NCBI GenBank assembly: GCA_036009105.1
Contig: DASYMJ010000022.1
Coordinates: 1-12,298, forward strand
From: JAFAVZ01 sp036009105
Lineage (GTDB): Bacteria > Acidobacteriota > Thermoanaerobaculia > Gp7-AA8
DNA length: 12,298 nt
Reading direction: 5' to 3'
A model generated the notes under the pieces. That model did not search any database and was not told where the DNA came from. It worked only from the letters and a program-made list of their open reading frames with translations. Shown in pieces: positions 5,980-12,298 of this stretch (positions are counted from its first letter, which is position 1; every line of letters begins with the position of its first letter). A program made the position numbers and the translations under genes.

Positions 5980-6579
5980 CTACCGCCGGGCCAGGGGGAT
6001 GACGAACTTTTCGGCCGTGTGCGTCTCGGAGAACTTCACCACCTTCACATCGACGAGCCCGGCGGCCTTGCCGGCCGCCATCACGTCCGCCTCGGTGATC
6101 TCCGGCACGCCCTTGGGGCGGATCACCCACAGCGCGCCGTCCGGCCGCAGCGCCTCGCGCAGGGCCGCCAAGCGGCCGAGCTCGGCTCGCGAGGCGGCGG
6201 CGAAAAAGATGACGTCGCTCCCTTTGCGCAACCTGGGCGAGACGTCCCCGCTGGTCGCCTCCAGCTCCTCCAGATGCTCGATCGCGCCCAGGACGGAGAC
6301 CTTCTGCCCGGCCTTGATGCCGAGCTTGGCCATGACGCTCTTCGGGTTGCGGATCTTCTCCGCCCACTTCGCCGCGTCCTTCCCCAGATGGATGCGCAGC
6401 TCGTGCTCGGGCCAGCGGAGGCGGAGGACGCCGTCCGCGGCCTCGATCTCGCGCGCTTCGCGGAACGGCAGGCGAAGACGAAGCGCCCCGCGGATGATCA
6501 CCTCCTCGGTCTCCAGGAGGGCGCGCGCCTCGTGCGAGGCGCCGTCGTAATCGATCCGGCAGAGCGCTTCGTTGCCCAT
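5980..6579 (-). CDS. DUF3052-like protein with an N-terminal extension
   Basis: A 199-residue soluble protein. The C-terminal part (about 82-199) reads MAKLGIKAGQKVSVLGAI, then SDVIFFAAAS, LREALRPDGALWVIRPKG, and GLVDVKVVKFSETHTAEKFV. This is the Rossmann-like pattern of DUF3052 proteins, which resemble degenerate methyltransferase folds. The N-terminal part (about 5-75: EEVIIRGALRLRLPFREARE, then LRLRWPEHELRIHLG) looks like a small beta-rich, PH-like module and is not part of the usual family length. Function is unknown. Start ATG 6577-6579 has no strong ribosome-binding sequence, and the region directly upstream is the 7-bp-periodic array. A T-run (GGCTTTTTTCGC on the minus strand) follows the stop after a short GC-rich stretch and might end transcription. 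Confidence 0.75.
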   Translation of the reverse strand: MGNEALCRIDYDGASHEARALLETEEVIIRGALRLRLPFREAREIEAADGVLRLRWPEHELRIHLGKDAAKWAEKIRNPKSVMAKLGIKAGQKVSVLGAIEHLEELEATSGDVSPRLRKGSDVIFFAAASRAELGRLAALREALRPDGALWVIRPKGVPEITEADVMAAGKAAGLVDVKVVKFSETHTAEKFVIPLARR

Positions 6580-6592
6580 GTGAGTAGAAACG

Positions 6593-6670
6593 AGTTGTCC
6601 GTGATTGTCAGTGATCAGTTGTCAGTAGTTGTCCGATAACCGACAACTGACAACCGGCCACTGCGGTCAG
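6593..6670. repeat. 7-bp-periodic array with imperfect hairpin (TCAGTTG family)
   Basis: From 6608 the spacer can be cut into consecutive heptamers: TCAGTGA, TCAGTTG, TCAGTAG, TTGTCCG, ATAACCG, ACAACTG, ACAACCG, GCCACTG, CGGTCAG. The second half is roughly the reverse complement of the first; GTTGTCAGT (6618-6626) pairs perfectly with ACTGACAAC (6646-6654). The array fills the gap between two minus-strand genes, and its last heptamer contains the stop codon of the small secreted protein (6667-6669). Confidence 0.7.
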
Positions 6671-6909
6671 TGCCGCCGATCGAACCGCATGCCGGCCTCG
6701 ACTTCGACGATCGCGTCGTTCACCAGGCGGACGGCTTTGTTGCGGTGGCCGCCTTTGTCGTTCGTGGCGCGGTCGAGGTTGGCGCGAGCCTCGCGGAGGT
6801 TGGTGAGGGCGGCCTGCATCTCGGGCTGCGCGGCGCTGGCGCGGCCGACGACGAAACCGGCGGAGACCATGAGAGTGAGGACCAGGGTGATGAGGATGCG
6901 ACGAAGCAT
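6667..6909 (-). CDS. Small secreted helical protein, conserved-looking hypothetical
   Basis: An 80-residue precursor. Residues 1-26 form a clear signal peptide (MLRR, hydrophobic core ILITLVLTLMVSAGFVV, likely cleavage after ASA at 24-26). The mature ~54 residues read as a two-helix unit: MQAALTNLREARANLDRATN, then a KGGHR turn, then KAVRLVNDAIVEVEAGMRFD. I have seen this kind of sequence as small exported proteins of unknown role in environmental bacteria; I cannot name a family. AAAGGAG lies about 9 bases before the ATG, so the start is firm. The gene is divergent from the M28 peptidase with a 103-bp spacer in which I see no convincing promoter hexamers. Confidence 0.82.
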   Translation of the reverse strand: MLRRILITLVLTLMVSAGFVVGRASAAQPEMQAALTNLREARANLDRATNDKGGHRNKAVRLVNDAIVEVEAGMRFDRRH

Positions 6910-7012
6910 GTGACGTTTCTCCTTTCGTGACCTCGTGTTGGACTGGCGCGGATTCGATCCGCTTACAACTCTGTTCCGCTATCCTACTTCGCGCGTGATC
7001 AAAGGAGACGAA

Positions 7013-8725
7013 ATGCATCGTTTGCGTTCCCTCAGCGTCCTTGCCATTGCCGCCACGGCGGCCCTCTCGCTCGGCGCGCAATCCACCAGGACCGTGAGAG
7101 GCAGCTGGAACCTCTCCGCCATCCCCGCGCCGGTCAAGCCGGCGCTGGACGCCTTCAACGCGGACGCCATCCGCGCCCACGACTGGTTCCTCTCCAGCGA
7201 CCTGCTCGAGGGCCGCGGCCCCGGCACCCGCGGCGGCCAGCTGGCCATGAACTACATCGCCGCCCAGTTCGAAGCCCTGGGCCTCCAGCCGGACGGCGAC
7301 AACGGCACCTACTTTCAAAAAGTGTCGCTCCTCGGCCTCGAGCTCGACCCGGCCACCACCTCGCTCGCCTTCACCAAAGGCGGCGCGCCGGTCATCGGAC
7401 CGCTGGCCTACAAGGACCAGTTCGTCGGCGGCGACGAGACGCAGGCCACCACGAACACGCTCGACTCCGAGGTCGTTTTCGTCGGCCACGGCGTCTCCGC
7501 GCCGGAGTACAGGTGGGACGACTACAAGGGCCTGGACACGAGGGGAAAGACGCTGGTCATGCTGGTCGACGATCCCCCTGCCAGCGCCGCCGAGCCCGAC
7601 CTCTTCAAGGGGAAGGCGCGCACCTACTACGGCCGCTGGACATACAAGTACGAGACGGGCGCCGCCAAGAACGCCGCGGCGGTGATCCTCATCCACACCG
7701 AAGAGGCGGCCGGCTACGGCTGGCCGGTGGTGCGCAACTCGTGGGGCGGCGAGCGCTCCTACATCCGGGCGAAGGAAGGCGAGTCGAAGCTCAAATTCGC
7801 CGGCTGGATCTCGAAAGAGGTGGCCACGAAGCTCTTCCAGAACGCCGGCCTCGACCTCGCGACGATGACCCAGGCCGCCGCCTCCCGCGACTTCAAGCCG
7901 GTCCCCCTCGGCGTGAAGTTCACCGGCAACATCGGCAGCAAGGTCCGCCCGTTCGATACGGCCAACGTCGTGGCCAAACTGCCGGGCAGCGATCCGAAGC
8001 TGAAGGATGAAGCCGTCCTCTACACCGCCCACCACGACCACCTCGGCATCGGCACGCCGGACGAGACGGGCGACACGATCTACAACGGCGCGATCGACAA
8101 CGCCAGCGGCTGCGCGCTCCTCATCGAGATGGCGCGCGTCTGGACGAAGTCGCCCAGGCCGAAGCGCTCGCTGATCTTCGCCGCCGTGGCGGCCGAGGAG
8201 CAGGGGCTGCTCGGCTCCGCGTACTACGGCAACAACCCCACCGTGCCGGCCGGCCGCATCGCCCTCAACCTCAACTTCGACTCCATCTTCCAGCTCGGCG
8301 AGGTGGAGGACGTGACCATGAACGGCGTGGAGCGCACGACGTTCTACCCCACCGCGCAGAAGGTGACGAAGGCCCTCGGACTCACCATCGTCCCCGACCA
8401 GGAGCCGGAGCAGGGTCACTACTACCGCTCCGATCACTTCAGCCTGGGCAAGGTCGGCGTTCCGGCCTTCTCCGTCGACCAGGGCCACGACATCGTCGGC
8501 CAGCCCGCCGGCTGGGGCAAGAAGATGGGAGACGAGTACCGCGACAAGCACTATCACCAGCCCTCGGACGAGTTCGACCCGAAGTGGGACTGGAAGCCGG
8601 CCGTGCAGATGGGCCAGCTCGGGTTCTGGCTGGGGTGGGAGGCGGCGAACGCCGCCGAGATGCCGAACTGGAAGCCGGGCGACGAGTTCCGCGCCGCGCG
8701 GGACCGCAGCCTCGCCGCGAGGTAG
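7013..8725 (+). CDS. Secreted M28 family metallopeptidase with PA-type domain
   Basis: A 570-residue exported di-zinc aminopeptidase-type enzyme. Residues 1-22 are a signal peptide (MHRLRS, then LSVLAIAATAALSLGAQ). A protease-associated (PA) insertion occupies roughly 140-300 (VVFVGHGVSAPEYRWDDY, then VILIHTEEAAGYGWPVV). The catalytic M28 domain shows all metal and catalytic positions: TAHHDHLG (H340, D342), GAIDNASG (D362), AAEEQGLLGS (base E395, ligand E396), NFDSI (D423) and YHQPSDE (H515). It should release N-terminal residues from peptides outside the cytoplasm; specificity cannot be read. AAAGGAG before the ATG fixes the start. The stop is one base before an inverted pair of REP-like hairpins. 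Confidence 0.93.
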   Translation: MHRLRSLSVLAIAATAALSLGAQSTRTVRGSWNLSAIPAPVKPALDAFNADAIRAHDWFLSSDLLEGRGPGTRGGQLAMNYIAAQFEALGLQPDGDNGTYFQKVSLLGLELDPATTSLAFTKGGAPVIGPLAYKDQFVGGDETQATTNTLDSEVVFVGHGVSAPEYRWDDYKGLDTRGKTLVMLVDDPPASAAEPDLFKGKARTYYGRWTYKYETGAAKNAAAVILIHTEEAAGYGWPVVRNSWGGERSYIRAKEGESKLKFAGWISKEVATKLFQNAGLDLATMTQAAASRDFKPVPLGVKFTGNIGSKVRPFDTANVVAKLPGSDPKLKDEAVLYTAHHDHLGIGTPDETGDTIYNGAIDNASGCALLIEMARVWTKSPRPKRSLIFAAVAAEEQGLLGSAYYGNNPTVPAGRIALNLNFDSIFQLGEVEDVTMNGVERTTFYPTAQKVTKALGLTIVPDQEPEQGHYYRSDHFSLGKVGVPAFSVDQGHDIVGQPAGWGKKMGDEYRDKHYHQPSDEFDPKWDWKPAVQMGQLGFWLGWEAANAAEMPNWKPGDEFRAARDRSLAAR

Positions 8726-8726
8726 A

Positions 8727-8794
8727 TGTAGGGCCGGCTCTCAGCCGGCCCAGCTATCACGGATCACTTGGGCCGGCTGAGAGCCGGCCCTACA
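8727..8794. repeat. Inverted pair of GTAG-headed REP-like palindromes (BIME-like)
   Basis: Two identical 26-bp units (8727-8752 and, inverted, 8769-8794) are separated by 16 bp. Each unit is itself a hairpin headed by GTAG: stem GGGCCGGCT, loop CTC, stem AGCCGGCCC (8731-8751 in the first copy). This is the architecture of REP elements: a 5' GTAG/GGAG tetranucleotide plus GC-rich palindrome, often in inverted pairs. The pair lies between convergent coding regions and could also stop transcription from both sides. The stop codon of the minus-strand transporter remnant (8790-8792) is supplied by the GTAG of the second unit. Confidence 0.85.
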
Positions 8795-9137
8795 TTTTCA
8801 GTACGGATCCGCCCAACGCGATCCACAGAAGAAACGCAAAGTTGATCGCGGTGAGGCGCCGGAAGAAGCGTGGGTCGCGGCCCGACTCCCGCGCGTAAAT
8901 CCGCCATCCCGGCAGGTTCGCCAGCGACGCGATGATGGTGCCGCAGCCGCCCGCGTTCACGCCGTAGAGCAGCGTGCGCCAGTCGCCGCCTGCGAATGGC
9001 GCGAGGAGCACCGTGGCCGGCACGTTCGAGATCACCTGGGAGAGGCCGATCGAGGTCCAGTCGATGTCCGCCCGCACCGCGCCGAGCGTGCGCAGGCCGA
9101 CCCCGATCACGAGTGCATGTCTGCGCAGAAACGTCAC
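8790..9137 (-). pseudogene. C-terminal remnant of an SLC13/ArsB-type (YbiR-like) membrane transporter
   Basis: The 115-codon frame reads LSQVISNVPATVLLAPFAGG (about 32-51), then YGVNAGGCGTIIASLANLPG (58-77) and a closing hydrophobic segment. This is the last quarter of an ion-transporter-superfamily permease, in which the SNVPA and GG-GTxIASLAN motifs belong to the final helical repeat. Full-length members have roughly 370-450 residues, so about three-quarters is missing. It begins with GTG overlapping the CHRD gene stop by 4 bp (GTGA) and ends in the REP unit, which provides its stop codon. The frame is still open and the motifs intact, so the loss may be recent, or a short protein may still be made by coupled translation. 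A working transporter is not expected. Confidence 0.65.
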
Positions 9138-10666
9138 TGCGTATGGACGCCGACGTCCTCCTGCGCGCTCACGAAGATCTGGTCGGACGAGATGTTGTCC
9201 ACCACCGAGGCGTAGCCGGCCACCGGCGCGGAGGCATCGAACGAGACGGTGAGGTTCGGCTTGTTCGCCACGTCCGCCGTGGGGAAGTAGCCGGCCACCC
9301 CGTTCTGCACCTGCGCGTACGGCGCGAGGGTGACCACGCCGGTGCCGAGGAGCACCGCATTCTCATCGCGCAGCTCCAGCCGCACCGTCACGGTCTGGTT
9401 GTTCGGGTTGAAGAAGCCGATGTTCGTCCGGAAGCCGGTCACCGACTGGTTGATGTCGCGGTTGGAGAGCTGGGTGAGCACGCCGCGCCGCAGCGCGTTC
9501 TCGAAGCGCACCGCCGGCACGAACTGCCCGATGGTGCCCTTCTGCTGCGGCCGCAGGTCGTTGAAGATGTGCGAGGTCACGGCGAGCTTGCTGAAGCTGG
9601 AGACGCGCACCCCGCCCGTGCCCGGCACGTTGAAGCCGCCCGGCCCGTTCACGTCGTCGAAGACCGCCGTGCCGCGCGGCGGGATGTTCACCGCGAGGCT
9701 GGAAGCGGCCGTCCCCGCGACCGGCGGGTTCGGCGCGAAGTACTCCAGCAGGGCGCCGACCGGCTTGTCGTAGTTCGGGTTGAAGACGCGCACGTTCGTC
9801 ACGAACGTCTGGCCGAGGGCGTTCGTCACACGGCCGGCGATGGCGATGTCGTACTCGTTCGCCGGCGTGAGCTGCCCGCGGATCTCGCCGCCGGGGAAGG
9901 CGGTGGAGTGGACGTTGACGTAGAAGCCCGCCGGCGCGGTGAGCAGCCGGTCCCGCACGGTGGCGTCGAGGCTGGCGATGGAGACGGTGCCGAAGGTGCG
10001 GCCGTTCTGGAACTCGCCGGAGTTCGCGGCGAAGGTGATGAGCACCGGCCCGTTCGCGCCGGCCGGGCCGTCGTGGATATGGGAGAGCGTCGCGTTCTGC
10101 AGCGCGCCGACGTTCACCTCCCAGGTCAGGTTGAAGGAGGGGTCGATGGTGATGAAGTACGCGCCGACGGCGGGGCTGCTGTTCGACGGCACCTCGTTCG
10201 TGCCGCGCAGCTCGCCCGCGTAGCGGACCACGCCCGAGATGAGGGCGAGCTGGCCGCGGATCTCGCCGTTCGGGTTCGCCCCGGTGTGCACGTTCACGTA
10301 GTACTGGTCGGGGTGCTCCGCGATGTCATCGCCCAGCTGCCTGGGGATGTTGAACGTCGCATTGAGCTTGTTGTTGACCAGGTTCGCGCCCGGGTTGAAG
10401 TCGAGCACCACTCCGGCGGCCACGCCCCGCGGCGCCTTGTGCATGTGTGCCGCGGTGGCTGGTCCGGTCAGGCCGGTGATGGTCATGGCCACCGCGATCT
10501 GGGTGTGGCTCGTGTCCAGCGTGAGCGTGGCGTTGCCCGAGCCGTTGCTGGTGGTAGGCGGGACCTCCTGGCTCGGCGTGAGCACCGCGCCGAAGGTCTG
10601 GGCGCCCGCTGTGATGGGAACCGCGAACAGCACGAGAAATGTGAGTGCGAGAGAGATTCGCTTCAT
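9134..10666 (-). CDS. Secreted protein with two CHRD domains and a duplicated C-terminal beta module
   Basis: A 510-residue exported protein. Residues 1-22 are a signal peptide (MKRISLALTFLVLFAVPITA). Two CHRD domains follow, about 24-140 and 146-266, each ending in the hallmark YYVNVHTGANPNGEIRGQL (122-140) or FYVNVHSTAFPGGEIRGQL (248-266). CHRD domains also occur in chordin and in bacterial extracellular proteins of undefined function; histidine motifs such as AAHMHKAP (72-79) and SHIHDGPAG (195-203) are conserved in them. The C-terminal part (274-510) seems to hold two related beta-sandwich units, each introduced by TNVRVFNPN (290-298) or TNIGFFNPN (414-422); I do not recognise it. GGAGGAG precedes the ATG. 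Role unknown, probably envelope or extracellular. Confidence 0.9.
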   Translation of the reverse strand: MKRISLALTFLVLFAVPITAGAQTFGAVLTPSQEVPPTTSNGSGNATLTLDTSHTQIAVAMTITGLTGPATAAHMHKAPRGVAAGVVLDFNPGANLVNNKLNATFNIPRQLGDDIAEHPDQYYVNVHTGANPNGEIRGQLALISGVVRYAGELRGTNEVPSNSSPAVGAYFITIDPSFNLTWEVNVGALQNATLSHIHDGPAGANGPVLITFAANSGEFQNGRTFGTVSIASLDATVRDRLLTAPAGFYVNVHSTAFPGGEIRGQLTPANEYDIAIAGRVTNALGQTFVTNVRVFNPNYDKPVGALLEYFAPNPPVAGTAASSLAVNIPPRGTAVFDDVNGPGGFNVPGTGGVRVSSFSKLAVTSHIFNDLRPQQKGTIGQFVPAVRFENALRRGVLTQLSNRDINQSVTGFRTNIGFFNPNNQTVTVRLELRDENAVLLGTGVVTLAPYAQVQNGVAGYFPTADVANKPNLTVSFDASAPVAGYASVVDNISSDQIFVSAQEDVGVHTQ

Positions 10667-10734
10667 GGTCTGCTCCTCCAGGTTCGTCCATCTTGCCGCA
10701 AGGAATTACTTTTACAAGTCTGCCAATGCGAAGT

Positions 10735-11697
10735 TTACGTTCCGTCACCGCGGCGGGTGGGACGGGGACTCCGAGCCGCCCGGATGGCCATCATGGCCGC
10801 GCCTTCCACCGGTGTGCGAACCGGCTCGACCAGCGTCGCCTTCGGCGCCACGGCCGTGATGGTGCGGCGCATCGGGTCGATCAGGGCCGGCCCGGCGTGG
10901 AACGCGCCGCCGACGTACGCCACCGGGAAATCCTCGGCCGTCATCTCCAGCCTGCGGGCCACGGCGAGAACGCATTCGCCGAGCTCGCGGCCGCCGTGCT
11001 CCAGGATGGCCGCCGCGACCGGATCGCCCGCCGTCGCCGCCTCCATCACCAGGCGTCCGAAGCGGGCGATGTCATCGGCGTGAGTGGTGGCGGCGTAGAC
11101 GAAGCGCGGCAGGTCGGCCGGCTGGCACATCAGATACTCGCGGCAGAGCAGGTCCGTCATCGCCGTCTGCGGCGCGCGGCCGTCGTGGGCGCGGACGATG
11201 GCCGCGAGCCCTTCGCGCGCCATGGCGTAGCCGCTCCCCTCGTCGCCCAGCGTCGGCCCCCATCCTCCGGCCCGCCCTTCGCCGCCGCGCGCGTTGCGCC
11301 CGAAGGCAACCGAGCCGGTGCCGGAGATGATGACCACCCCCGCGCCGAAGCCGATCGCGCCGGTCAGGGCGATGCGCGCGTCGGTATCGACCACGAAATT
11401 GCCGCCGGGGAAGAAGACGCTCAGCGCCTCCACGACCTTTTCGTGATGCGCCGGGTGGTCCGAGCCGGCGATGCCGCAGTAGGCGTATTCGATCTGGCGG
11501 ATGGCGATGCCGGCCTCGACCAGGGCGATGTTCACCGCCCGCTCCACGTTGCGCGTGGCCTGCTCGATGCCGACCCGGAGATGGTTCGAGCCGCCGGCCA
11601 TGCCCCGCCCCAGCGGCTGGCCGGACTGATCGGTGACCACGGCCGCGGTTTTCGAGGCTCCGCCATCTACCCCCAGGAAGTAATTTCCGCTGCTCAT
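10735..11697 (-). CDS. N-acetylglucosamine kinase-like protein, BadF/BadG/BcrA/BcrD ATPase family
   Basis: A 320-residue ASKHA-fold kinase. Phosphate-1 motif LGVDGGASKT (8-17), acidic motif FVVDTDARIAL (101-111, with D105 or D107 as likely catalytic base), phosphate-2 motif ISGTGSVAFG (124-133), GWGPTLGDEGSGY (145-157) and the adenosine motif YVGGAFHAGP (261-270) are all present. The layout matches eukaryotic-type and bacterial GlcNAc kinases, which phosphorylate GlcNAc released in cell-wall or chitin recycling; another amino sugar or glucosamine is possible. The start ATG 11695-11697 is chosen because family members begin a few residues before the phosphate motif; the upstream in-frame ATG (11740) adds 15 unrelated residues. 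The ribosome-binding site is weak. No sugar transporter or amidohydrolase is adjacent. The 68-bp gap to the CHRD gene allows co-transcription. Confidence 0.85.
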   Translation of the reverse strand: MSSGNYFLGVDGGASKTAAVVTDQSGQPLGRGMAGGSNHLRVGIEQATRNVERAVNIALVEAGIAIRQIEYAYCGIAGSDHPAHHEKVVEALSVFFPGGNFVVDTDARIALTGAIGFGAGVVIISGTGSVAFGRNARGGEGRAGGWGPTLGDEGSGYAMAREGLAAIVRAHDGRAPQTAMTDLLCREYLMCQPADLPRFVYAATTHADDIARFGRLVMEAATAGDPVAAAILEHGGRELGECVLAVARRLEMTAEDFPVAYVGGAFHAGPALIDPMRRTITAVAPKATLVEPVRTPVEGAAMMAIRAARSPRPTRRGDGT

Positions 11698-11782
11698 AAG
11701 GACGCGTCCGGTGGGCTCGCAAAGAGGATGCCGCCCGTGCATTTCCTTTGCACTGGAACAGCGGCGAAGGAGACGTAAAACG

Positions 11783-12256
11783 ATGAGAAAGAATCACATC
11801 CTGATCATTGCGCTGGCGCTGCTGACGGCCCTCTCGATGACCTCCTGCAAGTCGGGCGGCATGGCCGTCACCTCGCGGGGCCAGCTGCTGAAGATCAACA
11901 TCAACCATCCCACCGACCTCCCGGAGAACGGGGAGGACAATCTGGACGTCGAGATCAGCAACCGCGGCGTGAACAACATCGAGAATGTGCTGGTCGACCT
12001 GGAGCTGCCGCCGCAACTGATCGTGCTCGACCAGACGAACGGCCGCGGCGTGAACGTGATGCACGACCCCGGCTCCAGCGTCTATCACTTCACCCTCGGC
12101 AACGTGCAGCCGGGCGAGAGCACCAGCCTGCGCTTCCGCGTCCGCACCGCGTTCGGCAACATGCGCGAGACGGGCAGCGTGAAGGTGACGGCCTGGCAGC
12201 GCGACCTGCCGGGCGACCGGCTGGTGGAGACCGCGGTGATCAAGCTGCGCGGGTGA
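11783..12256 (+). CDS. Small lipoprotein with DUF11/CARDB-like beta-sandwich
   Basis: A 157-residue precursor. The signal region MRKNHILIIALALLTALSMT is followed by Cys22 in MTSC, a near-lipobox (methionine rather than leucine at -3), so lipidation is likely. The mature part has one immunoglobulin-like beta-sandwich pattern: DNLDVEISNRGVNNIENVLV, then VDLELPPQLIVLD, VYHFTLGNVQPGESTSLRF, and ETGSVKVTAWQRD. This is like DUF11/CARDB domains that decorate envelope proteins. AAGGAG lies about 10 bases before the ATG, fixing the start. It is divergent from the GlcNAc kinase with an 85-bp spacer that contains GTGCA-7 nt-TGCAC (11737-11753), a possible operator. A REP-like unit follows 7 bp after the stop. 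Specific role unknown. Confidence 0.82.
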   Translation: MRKNHILIIALALLTALSMTSCKSGGMAVTSRGQLLKININHPTDLPENGEDNLDVEISNRGVNNIENVLVDLELPPQLIVLDQTNGRGVNVMHDPGSSVYHFTLGNVQPGESTSLRFRVRTAFGNMRETGSVKVTAWQRDLPGDRLVETAVIKLRG

Positions 12257-12263
12257 CGGAAAC

Positions 12264-12289
12264 GTAGGGCCGGCTCTCCAGCCGGCCCA
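12264..12289 (+). repeat. Single GTAG-headed REP-like palindrome
   Basis: GTAG followed by stem GGGCCGGCT (12267-12275), loop CTCC and stem AGCCGGCCC (12280-12288). It differs from the 8727 units only by one extra C in the loop. It lies just after the lipoprotein stop and close to the window end, so an inverted partner may exist outside the window. Confidence 0.8.
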
Positions 12290-12298
12290 ATTGCGGCG

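Noticed and set aside
6910..7012. Promoter hexamers in the spacer before the M28 peptidase (TTGGAC, TTACAA, TATCCT)
   Set aside because: No pair has a spacing near 17 bp; only the ribosome-binding site is supported.
6608..8557. 649-codon minus-strand open frame opposite the M28 peptidase
   Set aside because: The plus strand has a signal peptide and all M28 metal ligands; the antisense product is low-complexity and motif-free.
8727..8794. Insertion-sequence ends
   Set aside because: The inverted units enclose only 16 bp with no transposase and no target duplication visible; the GTAG-hairpin form fits REP elements better.
8996..11083. Very long plus-strand open frame opposite the CHRD protein and the kinase
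   Set aside because: It mirrors two confident minus-strand genes; its product is arginine/histidine/valine-rich with no motifs, the expected antisense of GC-rich codons.

Overview
This is a GC-rich bacterial window with high GC at third codon positions. No rRNA, tRNA, phage, plasmid, CRISPR or transposase gene is visible. The gene families (DevC/DevA-type exporter, DUF2277, a DUF3052-like protein, secreted PA-M28 peptidase, CHRD-domain protein) and the repeat-decorated spacers would fit an acidobacterium or a similar soil or environmental lineage. No marker gene confirms this, so taxonomy is a low-confidence inference.

Layout. (1) 1-2653, minus strand: an efflux cassette in the order TetR/WHG regulator, FtsX/DevC-like permease, MacB/DevA-like ATPase, then the first 29 codons of a probable HlyD/DevB-type adaptor that runs off the window. 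Its promoter has a consensus -35 and a palindromic operator over the -10. (2) 2663-5595, plus strand: a histidine-rich polytopic membrane protein of unknown function, a closely spaced DUF2277-VOC pair, and a DUF2235 alpha/beta hydrolase. (3) 5667-6909, minus strand: a small unknown ORF, a DUF3052-like protein and a small secreted helical protein. (4) 7013-8725, plus strand: a secreted M28 metallopeptidase with a PA-type insertion. (5) 8790-11697, minus strand: a C-terminal remnant of an SLC13/ArsB-type transporter, a secreted two-CHRD-domain protein, and an N-acetylglucosamine kinase-like ATPase. (6) 11783-12256, plus strand: a small lipoprotein with a DUF11/CARDB-like beta-sandwich.

How the genes relate. 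Only the exporter cassette is clearly a functional unit; its regulator probably represses its own promoter. DUF2277 and VOC are probably translationally coupled. The rest look like independent housekeeping or accessory genes, several of them exported to the envelope or outside.

The most distinctive feature is the spacers. Five of them carry structured repeats of two kinds. One kind is GTAG-headed GC hairpins resembling REP elements, with an inverted pair at 8727-8794 and a single copy at 12264-12289. The other is a series of 7-bp-periodic arrays, two of which fold into long hairpins (2663-2728, 5595-5666) and two of which are more degenerate (4474-4508, 6593-6670). Most sit directly against stop codons. 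I did not find a convincing new multi-gene system; the repeat families and several uncharacterised proteins are the best leads.
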